Of a stretch of DNA of 64,000 nt, positions 11,956-25,255 are shown one piece after another. Source of the DNA: Batillaria attramentaria (Eukaryota > Mollusca > Gastropoda > Batillariidae); assembly GCA_018292915.2 (NCBI GenBank), contig JACVVK020000337.1, positions 269,501 to 333,500 on the forward strand, written 5' to 3'. Numbering within the stretch: the stretch's first letter is position 1; each line of letters opens with the position of its first letter. The notes below the pieces were generated by a model. It worked only from the letters and a program-made list of their open reading frames with translations. It did not search any database and had not been told where the DNA came from. Made by a program: the position numbers and the translations under genes.

Positions 11956-14820
11956 GGGGACAATTTTGTACCTGGATGGTAGCACTAAACACACTTTCAG
12001 AAGCCTTGTTTAACGTTTGTCCACAAAGCAGAAAGTAGCCTTACAAATACAATACTGCGGTCGTTCGCGAACGGAATAACGTACTATCTCTCTTCTTTCT
12101 ATCTGTACCAGTGGTACCTTCTGGCAAGGGGTCCTCGAGATGATCGTCTTCAAGCTCTCTAGAACTGCAGCATAACATCTGTGAAGGATGTCTCTACACG
12201 ACAACTTCACTTTGTAGAAGACCATTACTTTATTAGCTCAGAAAATCACTCTTTGATAAGAGTTCCGCTCCGACCATATAGAATCATCACGGATGGTTAG
12301 GTTCTGCGTTCCCTGTTACGAACGATTTTTACTCCAGAACTTTCTTTGCTTTTTTTTTTTTTTTTTTTTTTTTTCATCTCAGGTAAAAGGGTTTCCATAC
12401 TTCATGTCTCATCTCACATGATTATTTCTTATGATCTGTAACGGTAAGGTCTACGGTAAACCGCAACATTATCTAATCAATTCCTCCAATGGGTCATCAT
12501 CACGTATTACCAACGGGTTTGTCGGCAATATGACAAAATTAATCTATCGATTCAGTAAAACCATCCTCTTCCGGACAAGCACGGCTCGTTATCCTCGACG
12601 GCAAGGTCCTGTCCTAGTTCAATATGTTTCGTCAGCGTCCATCTCACCGTCTTACAATCAGTGCGAAAGAATCAAAATCGACAGAGGGTCTTTGAGAACA
12701 ACGCAAATATTTACTGTCTGAATTTTGCCATCAAAACAACAAGATTTCAAGAGTAGTGTGAACAAACAATATTGTTTGCAAAGAGTGATCGTCTGCAGTT
12801 ATCCAGACCCCTACCCCCTCCTCCCCCTCACATTTTCTTTCTTATGCTAGTTACAGTTACAAGAAGGTGATTCTCACACAACCGCGAGGAAACGGCAATG
12901 GTAGGAGTCGGTGCAATATTTTTTTTAACTCTTGTCGGAGCTCGGCCTGAAGCTAAGACAAAGAAATTGCGAGCATAACCGACTTACAGAGTCAACTATT
13001 CCGGTCAAAGATTCTAGTTATATCCTTTTTCATCAGTGACTAAACCACCCTGACGTCATCAAAATATTAATCCTGGTTATACTACAGTAATCTTTGAATA
13101 AACCGCTCTGTGCAACGTCATCGAAACGATTCAGTCGCCACTACCTCACCTATCGGTCTCGCACACGGCCATGCCGCAAACCGACGGTCACCTGACCCTA
13201 CACAGCAAACTTTGCATGACGCGCATCATTAATCAATGCAAATGAGCCTTCACCCACGGGCCACCTGTTTAGTGAAACCCAAGAGGCCTGCCTGCACGGT
13301 CATTGTGCCGGCGCTGCATCATTTGAAATTCACCCAGGTACACACAACTGGAGTCTGTGAAGATGGAGCTAGTTCGTGCCTTTGTAGGTAGTTTCGCCGA
13401 CCCAGGCTACACAAGCTGGTGTGTGACTTGCAAATAAGCGGCGGGAGGGGAGACGATGGGGGGGGGGGGGAGATAATCCAATATGGACAGATGTGAAAGA
13501 AAGGAGTATGGAGAAGGGGAGTGGTGGTGTGGAGGGGGTGCTGGTGGTGGTGGTGGTGTGTGGGTGTGTGTGGGTGTGTGTGTGGGGGGGGGGTATAGGT
13601 TAACATACAAGGGGAGAGGACGTGAAAGTGTACGTATACGAAGCCTTGTAAACACATAAACCTACAGAGTGGCACGGCAACACCGCCTCCCGTTCTCTTA
13701 CCTATCATTTTGTTTACAAGTCATTACTGACTGGCATATTGAACAACAGCACTTCTCTAGTTGTATTTCCATTTGCAAAGTCATTTCATGAATTTTCCTC
13801 ATTCCTTTTTTCCCCCTTTTCTTTTCTGGCTTCTCCTTTTTTTTCGGGAGGGAGTCGGGTTTTGCACTTGGTCACACTGAAGGCTGCAAGCCAATCAGAT
13901 TCCACATTATAGACACCGCATGTCAATTTCAATCTCAGATTGAAAACCGTGCATACATCCCTCTGGTGCTCGCTCGCTCTCTAATCGACATGTACCATCA
14001 CAACCCTTCCTCAATTTCTTTTCCTTGTGATGTTCAGCCAAAAAAACAAAACAAAAAACAAAAGCATGCAAAATCAACTTACCCCATTGCCAACAACGCC
14101 AAAAAATAAAGAAATAAATAAAAAAAAAATTAAAAAAGAATTAAAAAATTAAAAAAGCTATGAAGCACGCACCCAGGCTGACAACTACATGTCCTGCAGG
14201 CGTCACCTAGATAGCCACCATGTCAAAGTGGGAAGGACGAGTAAGTGAATCAATAGAGACCGTGCCCGTGTCCCCAAGGCTAGCAGATGGACCGATAGTG
14301 TCATATGAGTTCTGCCCTCACTTCCCCCTTTCTGATTCGTCCGGGACCTGGGGCTGGTACTGCATGTCAAAACTCTTGTCCGCATCTGGCTTAATGGGAT
14401 GCTTCGCGACACTTTTTTTTTCCATTATTTTTATTTCTTCGTTTCTTCGTTTGTTTGTTTTTTCTTTCTTTCTTTTCTTTCTTTCATTTGCCGTTAAAGT
14501 CAAAAAAAAAAAATCACTTTAAGGGTCCGTGGGGCAAATTTGGGGCGATTGATTTTATGTTCCACAATAATCAGATAATGGGACGGGAGGAGAAAGCTAG
14601 GGAGGAACTCTCTCTCTCTCTCTCTCCGCTCTCTCTCTCACCAGAACCATTTTCGCCCTACATACTTCTCTTCCGTCACCACTGCCCTTCTTCTGTCCAC
14701 TTCAGTACCTCCATACATTATTTTCATGTATCTTCATCCCCCATCCTCCTTTTCTGTCTGTATTCCCGGACATGAATATTGTCAATCTGTGTCAGTCTAA
14801 TTTTTGTTTTGGTGTCTGAC

Positions 14821-14821
<1 letters not shown>

Positions 14822-14878
<57 letters not shown>

Positions 14879-14902
14879 TGTGTGTGTGCGTGCGTGCGTG
14901 CG
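14822..14902. repeat. (GT)n microsatellite
   Basis: GT run ending in GTGC steps. Confidence 0.96.
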
Positions 14903-15768
14903 TGTGTGTATTGAGGGGAGGCGGATCAGTGCAACCAAATGCCAAACAAATCCAAAACTTTAAGCTGCATCTGGCACCGTGCACCCTCGATACAGACTTT
15001 CCCACCCTGCCTGACTGTTCAATTCTGCCCCACTGGTGACGGTACAATGATCCAGCTTTCAGCCAGAATCCGATTCCAACCGTCATTCTCCAGTCTATTC
15101 TGACGACCGCGCTGTAGTTACGCACCCCCCCCCCCCCCCCCCTTGTCCACTGTCCCTTGTCTGCCTTCAGTGACAATAGACAGCCACGCTATCATGATAG
15201 ATGGTCACTGACACAAGCCACATGGCAGATCGTTTTACGTCACCGTGACTGAAGACGCGCTGGACGCAAGGAACATCCCTCAAGCTTCTGCCCTGCCTGA
15301 TAGGTATTAGGGCGGGGCTGATTGGTTGGCTGGTTGCAGTTATTGTCACGTGAGAACCAGCAGGATCTCTCAAGGCAATGAGGAGGGAGAGGGGGTGGAC
15401 GGGATACAATGTATCTCAGCTCAGACGGCAGTGACTTTGAATTCGAGCAGGCCCAAAAAGACTGATCTTTCTGGAAAGAAGACGTTTAATTACACCCTAA
15501 CCACGCTAACCCCACCCTCAAGGCAAGAATAATAGGGGTAAATGATAATAATATAATAATAAACAACTCCAATCGATATATTCGAGACGGAAAATGGAGG
15601 ATGATCTGAACAAAGTGTTCATTTTGACTGGAATAAATTTGAATGATATAAAAAAATGAATATTTTTAAATCAGCCTCGTTGGTCAATGGACCGTGCTGC
15701 GTGTATGGGTACTAGACCAAAATTCATTTTCAACCGCCTGAAGCAACAGTGGAGTCGATTTCCAGAGC

Positions 15769-15797
15769 TAGGGAACGCAGAAGAAGAAGAAGAAGAA
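15769..15797 (+). mobile_element. 29-bp retroposon scrap with (GAA)n tail
   Basis: The 12-bp repeat GATTTCCAGAGC (15757-15768 and 15798-15809) flanks TAGGGAACGCA plus (GAA)n. Consistent with an extreme 5' truncation, but small enough to be a local duplication. Confidence 0.5.
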
Positions 15798-17191
15798 GAT
15801 TTCCAGAGCAAGGACAAGTAGGCATTTGTTTTCACTGAAGACCTCGGCTACACACCTAGAAGACACAAACAAGTCTGGCACTTCACGTTTACCATCATTC
15901 TCGATCTGATATCCAGGCTTTCCCCATTTACCTCCAACCCTAAGGTCTTGCATGCAGTGTGTGCCAAATCGCTATCTTATCCTGTATCCGGGTCTCTACG
16001 TGAAGGGAGAGAACTCTAACCAGAGTGGAGGGGGAAAAAGACCCAAAACCTCAGACAAAGTACGTCTGGCTTCTCGTAAATGGGCAAATTCCCGCCTTCC
16101 ACGCAGGAGGCGGAACCCCACCAGGCGCTCCCCCATTTGTGACCGACCAGTCAATATCGAGCCTTTTCACCTGCCGATACACCCCCGACTGTGAAGCAAT
16201 TTGAAATTTAAGTCTCTTGCACCGGGGCTGTGAAGAAGAAGGCAAAGTAGCAGGCATTTATCACGACCATGGTTCCACAATGCCGGGGGAATTTCAACAA
16301 AGCGGCAGTTCGGTAAAAGCCAATTTTCAACAACACCGTGAGGCCTTGAATCGGGGGACACCGAGAAATAAAATGTGGGCGTCCGAACAGCGGCTGCAAA
16401 CGATTACGGAAAGCTGTGGTTGAACCTTGATAATAACAGCGATTCCTAAATGCTTGTAGAAGTGCATCCAACAGAGGGGGTCTAAAATGAAACCCAATTT
16501 TGCAAGCGTTGGCTGTTTTTTCCCCCTTTTGTCGTTTTATTGTTGTTTTTGTTGCTGTTTGGTTTTTGTTTTTGTTTTTTTTCGGCCCGAACTACCCAGT
16601 GCCACGTCAAAATCGACAAACCACCATCTTCACCAGGACCACAGACGCCATCTTTGTGTCTTTTTTTTCTGGGTCAGGATTTTTCCCGGGGAGGGGGGGG
16701 GGGGATGATGGTACAAGGTTGATGGGAGGATTGTAGGTTAAGGAGGGGGGGGGGGTCTGAACATGTTCTGACTTCATGAACTCTATGCTACACAAGCCTT
16801 CTCATTCCGCTTGTCTTGTGCTGTCAGTCGTAGGAGAGTCTGAGTGACAGAGTACACGATGGCGCGTCATACAGAGAGGGGAGGAGGGGGAAGGGCGTGG
16901 TAGAAGGAAGGAGGGGGGGGGGGGCGAAGAGAGAGGGAGAGGGAGAGAGAGAGAGAGTTTTGAACGATCTTACAGTTTGGCATTTCAAAAAAGATAACAA
17001 AATATCCCGCCGGAGGCTTTTGATTGACAAATCAATTTATGATCTTGCCGCTGCTGCGTAGCGTTCTGAATATTGAAACCCCTTTCACACGTTCGACACA
17101 CGTCTGTCACTGCAGCCACTGACATTTTAAACCCACCTATGCCGCTGCCTTCCTGGTTCTCGTTAGTCTCAGAAAAACAACGGCCACCTTG

Positions 17192-17422
17192 TGCTGTTAG
17201 TAACAACAGATTATTCACAAGCTAAACTGGACACCATAAAATATTATATATTCCTATTACTACAGTACCCTGTGGTGTTAGTAACAATAGCTTTTTCATA
17301 AGCTAAACTGGACGCCATGAAATATACACTGCTATTACTACAGTACCCTGTGCTGTTACTAACAGCAGATTATTCACAACCTAAACTGGACACCATAAAA
17401 TATTCTATATTCCTATTAGTGG
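17192..17422. repeat. Tandem array, period about 80-90 bp, nearly 3 units
   Basis: GCTAAACTGGACACCATAAA-type segments recur near 17220, 17302 and 17380, each followed by CTATTACTACAGTACCCTGT and GTTAGTAACA. Confidence 0.85.
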
Positions 17423-18874
17423 ACGCTCATGGCGATTTTGTGCAGAGAGCACAATACGTTCTTACAAATAAAGCATTCACGATTACATGCGAAGGCAGTC
17501 TAAACTGAAATACTGCCGATACCATTTCTTTCAAATCATTGTAAGTGCCATGATATTCATCCACAAAATTAATACGAGGCTTTGGAGAGGACACTGACAA
17601 TAATACGTAAAACCGCAATCTGTTAAACCTCCAGGTATGTCCCTGCATTCTTAATTTGACTCAAGGTGTGTCCCTGATTTCTATATTTTGCACCTGGCAT
17701 ATTTTATCAAAAAGCTTCCCCCTCTTAGTTATAAAAAAAGTTAACAACAAAAAACATTTATTCATAACAAAAAACCGGTAGATAATAGTGAAAACCAGTT
17801 ATTCATAACGAAAACCAGTTTCTATCCTATCGCAGAAAGTGGAGAAATCTGGACGCCTATGTGTCGGCGTGACAAGTTAAGTAAGGGATGCGGGACGGAC
17901 GGGACGGGGGGGGGGGGGGGAGGGGGGTGCTACAAGTCCTGGCTCATTCCCGGTTAATGTCTTGTGTGCCATCGCTCATCTTGCCAGCCCCCCCTGCCCA
18001 TTCATCAACCGACCGCCATGTTGGGACCAGCGTTGCCATGGCGACCTGCCCCTCGGAGTAGCGCGCTCCTGTCGTGTCACCACCGACCAGCAGTGCAACA
18101 AGCTGAAGGGTGGGGGGTGGAGGGGGTGGGGGAGTGGGGTGGGGTGGTGGAGCTATTAATCAAAAACAATGAGCCTGTGTATTCTCGCCCGTGTGGGTGA
18201 GGAAAGAAACAATGATACTGTGTTTCCCTATAATATAATCGCTGGAACAGGCCAGGCCCGACCGGGAACGAAAGGCGGGAAAGTCTCGGCAAGACCTATG
18301 GTAATTTGCCGTGTCAGTCTTGGCTTTCACGAACTTGTATTTGATTACACGTGGCGAGCCTGTACATCAGGGTTGTGTAATTTGTGCTGGTGACAAATAC
18401 GACTGTTTACGAGCACGGGACGTTGTGCGCGAGCTGACACGCCCAAACCCGTTGTCATCTGTCTTTTAACAACAACAAAAAAACTCTTTGGAATTTTCCT
18501 CTCTGTGTTTAACGCCTTAGAGATGCAATTCTGCTCAAATGTATTGCCTGTTTACTCAGCGACACGCCTCTGCTTTACACAAGACATGGTCCTTCACATA
18601 ATCAATTATCCGTTTGTTTGTTTTTTAATTTTGGAAGTTTCCAACAATCTTAGACGCCTAGTTGCACTGAAGAAGTCTACAACGGCATACATTATACCAT
18701 AAAAGGACAAACACCTTTCCCTCTGTTAAAAAAAAGGGAATTTTAAAAACAGGGGGACAATGGCGCCCGTTTGGTATGCACCTTCCATTTGCGGCTTTCA
18801 TCTAGCAAGTTTTCTCTATTTACAAAAGTCCCTTTTTGGACAGGTGTCTGTGTACTGACGCCAGTTATGTTTTG

Positions 18875-19259
18875 TTATGGTGTCTGTACTCTCAAAGCAA
18901 TCAACCCATAAAGGAACAGGGAACTGGAAAGCAAAAAACCAGTTCTGCCTCATTTCCCTTGAGATCTATCAGAAACATTATCATCCACTGTTGACTGAAC
19001 ACGTGTGAGAATGTTTCTGGTGTCTTTCTGTAGCGAGGACTTCCAAAAATCGATCTGTGTTTATCACCGGTGTCTGTACCCTCAAAGCGGCCAATTCACA
19101 AAGGGAAGAGGAAAGTAAAAAAACAAACAAAACAAACAAACAAAAACCCCAAAAGTTCTGCCTCATTTCCCTTCAGAATTATATCAGAAACGTTATCATC
19201 CACTGTTGAATGCACGCGTGTGCGTTCTTCGAAAGTGCCTTTCTGCAGCGCGTGTATTT

Positions 19260-19314
<55 letters not shown>

Positions 19315-19475
19315 GTTTTGGGTTGTTCCTTGGGTTTTTTTGTTTTTTGTTGTTGTTGTTTTTTGTTTTTTTTTTTTTGGGGGGGGGGGGGGGGCTTTCT
19401 GTAGTGTGTATTTATTTTTTTTCTCGGAGTGCCTTTCCTTTTTGTAGCGCTAGGCTGTCCTCCACAAATCGATCT
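18875..19475. repeat. Tandem array, period 190 bp, 2 full units and a partial
   Basis: GGTGTCTGTAC recurs at 18879 and 19069, followed by CTCAAAGC and later GTTCTGCCTCATTTCCCTT, then TTATCATCCACTGTTGA. The second unit is broken by (GT)n and a T-then-G block. A partial third ends ACAAATCGATCTG near 19475. Confidence 0.85.
19266..19394. repeat. (GT)n, T-rich, then T-then-G homopolymer
   Basis: GT run to 19313, TTG-rich linker, T10 then G15. Confidence 0.95.
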
Positions 19476-20106
19476 GCCCCTCCCGTCCCCTCTCAATTAA
19501 CACGAAAATTGGCGGTGGTGATCGTTTTGTCAGGCGGGGTAATGGGTAATGAGAGGGTGAATACTCGGGGTAACTGCCGGTTTTAAGCGCCGCGCCATCG
19601 AGCCAATTACACACACAACATAGATCCCCCTATCCCCCCCCCCCTTCCCTCTGTCCTCTCTGCACAATGGAGACGCAGCGATAATACGCCCTCGTCGAGG
19701 AAAGCTCGGTAAGACATAGCTGTGCTTCTACGACCGAGCTATTCTCCGGAACGGACATGTGGCACGCAACATGGTACTCTGGTTCCAATCTTAAAAGGCT
19801 ATCGGGTGCCCCCCTCATAAAAAAGCCGAACATGACAAACAAGGCTTTGGCGAGGCCCAAGAACAATGCGACAAGTTGTGGGAAGGGTGGTTGGGTGAAC
19901 GGGTGTGTGTGGGGGGGGGGGGAGGGGTGTATGTACCATTGGTGCAACAACTAGCAACACATGGTACAACGTTACAAGGGCAATGCCTTTTTTTTTTCTT
20001 TTTTTTTAGTGACATGCAGTTAGTTGTTTTGTGGTTTTTAACATGTTCTTTTCCAGAATGCTTAACAAGACTGGGGAATGAGGCGAATGCTAGCACTTTT
20101 TTTCCT

Positions 20107-20178
20107 ATCCCAGCCTGGAATCAAACTCACGACCCGAGCAGTCAAAAGTTCAACCACTTTGGTTACCAGGACTCCTCT
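20107..20178 (-). mobile_element. Possible old tRNA-like SINE head
   Basis: GGAATCAAACTCACGACCCG resembles the inverted B-box region of the SINE family, followed by a degraded anticodon-arm region. No body was found. Confidence 0.4.
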
Positions 20179-20767
20179 GTAGGTCTGAAGGAGAGGCGAA
20201 CGTCTACGAAATCAACATCAGCAGTGACGACTCCAGCTCCAAGAAGAAGAAGAAGAAAAAAAAGTAGGCGATACCAGAGCACAGCCATTTCTAACAAGAC
20301 CCCGATATAAACCAACATAACACTAACACAAGAAATCCCCGATATTAAACTTCACGCAAAGATCATATACACACAGTATCTTTCTGTTTCCAAGGTCTTC
20401 GCTTCGCGTCCACTATGTACAGCGAACAATCAGTGTCAGAACTACGTGTCCACCCGACCCTGACAAGACTCGACAGGACAGCGCCTCCACTCAAGTGGTC
20501 AAGTAACACGGGACACCAGAGGTCAAGAGTGACCGTTAGGACCCCGATCCTCACCCTAATGGCCGGCCAAGTCCGATGCCGAGCAGGGATATCGTACTTC
20601 AATGACAAGTTCCAAAAGGAGAAACGAAACGCCGGACGTTTGGTCGAAGCTGGACCACGTCGTCAAGCTCCTGCTTCTAGCGTTACTTGAGGAGGTCGGG
20701 GTCAAAAAACACAACTGAACAGGCGTATAAAAAGCCTCGGATCGTGTCTCTGACGGTTGCCTTTCGG

Positions 20768-20939
20768 CTGGGTGGGTGTTTGGGAATTTAACGTCATTTT
20801 CCACCACGTAAGGGTGATATCAAAGACGGGGCAACGAGAAAAACGCCAGCACAAATATTTTGGCCCCAGCCGGGACTCAAACTCACGACCCGAGCAATGA
20901 GAGTCCAAAGCTCTACCATTCGGCTGTCCCGGCTCCCTT
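20768..20939 (-). mobile_element. tRNA-derived SINE, full length (copy D)
   Basis: Exact 13-bp duplication GGTTGCCTTTCGG at 20755-20767 and 20940-20952. Same family, with the anticodon-arm position reading GGACTCTCATT. Confidence 0.92.
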
Positions 20940-21204
20940 GGTTGCCTTTCGGATCTTACAAGTAATCGCCTGTCAAAGAAAGTCGTAACCAAGCCTTCTA
21001 TTTAAAGGCAGCACGGCTCTTCAGCGGCCATGTCCACACATTTTACCTACAGCTACTTACATCATCAGTAAAACTGGAAGAACCACACTTATCTAATCGT
21101 ACCTGATTCCGGACAAATCAAATTTACTACTGGCCATCTGACAATCTGGTAAAGCCTTGACTTTGCTGAACCAACACCAACTGAACAAGGGTCTATTGAA
21201 AAGT

Positions 21205-21910
21205 TGATCCTCAGCTCTAATTTTCAACCCCAGAAAACCCTCTGGATATCGCGACACACCAGATATGTCCGTCGTGCTGTGTCGCAGATATGTTCCTGCT
21301 TGTACAAGTCTAGCTCCACTTGAATCATTATTTCGCACCTGAGACGAGATAAAAAAGACACACAGGGGTAAAGAAAAAATGGGCAAGGGGGTTTCAGGAT
21401 ACCTGATCCTCGGCCACTGATTTTCAACCCCAGAAAACCCTCTGGATATAGCGACACACCAGATATGTACGTCGTGTCGTGTCGCAGATATGTTCCTGCT
21501 AGTACTAACTCCACTTGAATCATTATTTCGCACCTGAGACGAGATTTAAAATAAAAGAAAAAGACACACAGGGGTAAAGAACAGATGGACAAGGGGGTTT
21601 CAGGATACCTGATCCTCGGCCACTGATTTTCAACCCAAGGATACGCTCTGGACACGTATGCAAGTGGTGTCGCCGATACGTCCCTGCGTGTACAAACTGC
21701 CTACACGCGTGTATATCATTATAACGTCTGAGACGAAGTGAACAGACGCACAGGGGTGTGAAAAAAAAATGGACAGGGGGTTCCAGGATACTAAGAGCCT
21801 CGACCACTGATTTTCAAGCCAAGGATAACCTCTGGACATGTAAGTCGTGCCGCAGACACGTCCCCGCTTGTACAAACTACATACACACGTATATCATTAT
21901 AGCGTCTGGG
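21205..21910. repeat. Tandem array, about 4 units, period about 183-206 bp
   Basis: The marker TTTTCAACCC recurs at 21221, 21421, 21627 and, as TTTTCAAGCC, at 21810. Each unit also repeats CCTCTGGATAT/CTCTGGACA, CAGATATGTTCCTGC and GACACACAGGGGT. Units 1 and 2 are closest; the later ones are diverged. No recognised family. Confidence 0.88.
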
Positions 21911-23575
21911 ACGAGATGAGAAGACAGCAGAAAAATGGCCTGTTAGGCCTGGTAGGCTGTGTCCTTGACTGCCCCCTTGCGCCCAAGAACAAGCGGTAGA
22001 CAGACAGACAGACCCCTGGCAAGACACAGGAGACGCGAGGCAGGACCGAGCCGGATGACACGGACCTAATTGGCGGCATGATGAGCCAGGCGCTCGCGTG
22101 ACTATCCTCCTCTCTCTTCCCCTCTTCTCCTGCTCTGGCAGCCTGCACTGGGTGGGGTGGGACCCTCACGGCCAATTACCCTGAGCCCTGATGAGCTGGA
22201 CCCCGTGGAACACGACACGGCACGTACAGCCCGGTACAGTCCTGCTTGCATGCATGCAAGCGCCCTGCTGTGGTGGCAGCAATAAGGGCCACTTCAGAAC
22301 CGAGGTGACATGTCTGACATATCACGTCGTTGTATCAACGAAAACTGAGCACTTCCACAAACACGACACTACTGGCTGTGCGAACCAGCCGCGCTCGGCA
22401 GACACTATAGTAGAGCGAGAGAGAGAGAGAGATCTGCCTAACTGCAGACAACTCTGATCCGGTGCCAGACCTGTTGATCAGGTTTGTCCTCTTGTGACGT
22501 CAGAGGGTGATGGCCGTTTCATGCTGACGCAGAAGGCATTGCCCTCGCGAACTTCAAACCGCTGGTTGTTAAATCTTTCACAAAGTCATCGTGACAGTGA
22601 TCGAAGAGAGACTGTCGGTTGAAATCCGTGCTTGCAGCAGTGGTATGACTGATACAGACACCTTACTACGGCGATAATTCATAACTACAGAGCTGAACAG
22701 TCATAGGATTACCAACGGTATTGTCCCATCTTTCTTGAACACGTCAATTTTACATGACAAAACACTTCAGCTCTGCCAAACAATGGCACAAAAAAACCCT
22801 TAAAGACATGTGCAGAGGCTGTCTGGCAACAAATTACCGTCTCCTTAAAGTAAAATTTGTGGACCATTTCATGGCTACAGTTCTAGCCGCTGCCTGGGGC
22901 CAGGAAACGAGTGGGGAAAGATTGCAGTTCACCTCAGTTCTGGTACTACGGACAAATTCCTGTACATGCAGTTTTCCACTGCGTCAGACAGCGGTGGCGT
23001 AAAGTCGGTAGACAAAGCTTCTTTAGAATCCACCCCCACACGCACATCAGTGTGTTTGATGCAAGTGCCAGCTACGCATGCCCAGAGGCGCACCAAAGCT
23101 CTGACAGATGCAATGATCAGGAAGATTTCAATGAACAGCTCTGGCGTGCAAACACGCACGGACATTTCCCCTGCCCCGCGGGAATTTCGCGACACAATCA
23201 GTTTTTACGTCATTGAAATCCATGCCAAAGGTGTTGGTCCTCACAAGGTCAGATTGGGCCACATTCACAACACGGAGGGGACAAAATGTCAGTCAAGCCG
23301 ATTACCAAGCTGGGAGGGACGGGAAAATACTAACGAGAATTTTGATCCTCAACATCTCTCTCTCTCTCTCTCTCTCTCGGACGAGGAGCCTAAGTCGGAT
23401 GTTTCAGTCAATCATGTTACAGTGACGGTCAAAATCGCCAGCGGATCAGATAGTGAAACGAGTCCAGCACCTGGAAAAGTAGGCCATGATAATTTGTGCG
23501 GGGCTGGTTAGTTGGATGACTGGTTGGCTGGGTTTGGTTGCTTGGTTTATTGGTTTGCCTTCGGTATGTGTTCGG

Positions 23576-23936
23576 TATTCGGGGATTTTACCATCCTTCA
23601 CCAACACATGAGGGTTAAATCAAAGACGGAGCAAGCAAGAAAATGTCACCACTAAGTTTTGGCTCCAAGTCGGGTGGGTGAGTGGGTGTTTGGGAGTTTA
23701 ACGTCCTTTTCCACCACGTATTGGTCATATCAAGGACGGGGCAACGAGAAAAAAGGCCAGCACAATATTTGGCCCCAGTCGGGATTCGAACTCACGACCC
23801 GAGCACTGAAAGTCCAGCGCTCTACCATTCGGCCATTCCGGATACCCTGACTTCCAGTCGGGCCTAGAATTTACGACCAGTGCATTGGTAACAGGTAAGT
23901 CGGACGCTCTACACGCTCGGCAATTCAGGCTCCCCT
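23576..23936 (-). mobile_element. Older SINE (copy F) split by copy E
   Basis: Left part 23576-23675 carries the 3' body (GGGGATTTTACCATCCTTCACC, diverged from the consensus). Right part 23863-23936 carries the tRNA-like head, ending CAATTCAGGCTCCCC. It is clearly more diverged than the copy inside it. The interior 23676-23862 is the younger SINE plus one target-site copy. Confidence 0.72.
23676..23851 (-). mobile_element. tRNA-derived SINE (copy E) inserted in an older SINE
   Basis: Flanked by similar 11-bp sequences TCCAAGTCGGG (23665-23675) and TTCCAGTCGGG (23852-23862), a slightly decayed duplication. The flanks on both sides belong to an older copy of the same family. Confidence 0.85.
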
Positions 23937-24474
23937 TACGTGCAGACTCCAGTTTGAGGAGAAACGTCTGCAGCTGAATGCAAATTTGTGCTACCATGTG
24001 TCAGATGACCTTGATTTTGTGACAAGTGACAGAATCTCGTTGCCTTTTAGCTTTTCATGGAAACGAACTGCCCTTCTTTTTTTCCTGGTGAACAAAAACG
24101 GCTACACCTTGATTTATTTCCCATGTGGACAGAAACAAGTGCCCCGATTTCCATCCACACAACTAGTTGTCATGATTTTTTTTTTCGGGGGGGGGGGGGG
24201 GGTTCTTTATTGAAAACGGTTTCGGGGCCTGTCCTCCTACGGACAAAGAATATTTGCCCCAGTTTTGCTCTTTCTGCCCTACTTTTGTCCAGTCCACAAT
24301 ATCCTCTCATTCAAGGATTCCACTGGATGCGACAAACCCACTCACAGGAGGAGGCCAATGAACCTACTTAGGGAGGCTTGAAAATCGATATCGAGGTCGA
24401 ATGACCGAGCGATACCGTTTTAGTCCTCAGGCCATCTGATGTGGCGTTAAGACAGCTAAAGTTCGGGGTTTGGT

Positions 24475-24810
24475 GATTTTTGGTTTGGTTTTGTTTGGGG
24501 TTTTTTTTTGGGGGGGGGTGTTGTTTCTTTACAGTTTTGTTGTTTGTTTTATTGTTTATTTGCTTGTTTGGGATTTGTTTTTGGTTGTTGTTGTTATTAT
24601 TATTGATTTCCTGGGTTGTTGTTGGTTTTTGGTTTTGGTTATTTTGTTTTGGTTTTGTTTTGTGTTTTTTTATTTTTGTGTGTGTGGTTTTTTTTTTTTT
24701 TTTTTTTTTTTTGGGGGGGGGGGGGAGGGCGGCGTGTTTTTGCTTGTTGTTTTGTCTTACTTGTTTGTGCGAGCGTGTGTGTGCGTGTGTGTGTGTGTGT
24801 GTGGGGGGGG
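24475..24810. repeat. T/G low-complexity block
   Basis: TTTTGGTTTTG-type sequence with T run plus G13 near 24690-24725, then GT and G runs. ORFs across it are compositional artefacts. Confidence 0.9.
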
Positions 24811-25255
24811 GGACCTCCGAGACAAAAACCCGTACAAAGGTACGATTTGTTTTGACCGACTCATTGACTGCATGCTGCTTTGAGAGAAATGGCTGGGACG
24901 AGGAGAAGGGAACTAAAACTGATGTGACTCAAACATAACTAACATTCGTGTAACTCAAAAGCACAAGAAGCGACAAGAGTAAATGTTACGTCCCGCATAT
25001 TCCTCAGGGTTTCTCACTCGGCAGAGGTCGAAAGCACTGAAGCATGAGAGAAAATAAGAGAGCCCAAGGCTGACCCAAGAGCTCCCACTGACAAAAGTCT
25101 TTTCCTTGACATTTTTTATGTTTGTTTGTTTGTTTTTTTTCGGAAAATTCTGTGGTCTTTATTGCCACGCTCACAATACGTGTAGCACAGGACTACACAC
25201 TCATTGCTTATTGTGCTTTTGTTTAAGATATATAATAAATGTAGAGTGTGCCTAC

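Larger units (their letters stand above)
4952..25255 (-). other. RBMS: 20.3-kb intron between RRM1 and RRM2 exons
   Basis: The intron runs from donor GTAGGC at 25255 to acceptor TTGCAG ending at 4952. It contains a LINE with a nested SINE, six or so SINE copies, the 190-bp and 200-bp tandem arrays, and many microsatellites. Outside the listed elements, 12.0-14.8, 15.2-17.2 and 22.0-23.5 kb show no convincing gene or repeat family, only poly-T, poly-G and CT tracts. Confidence 0.85.
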
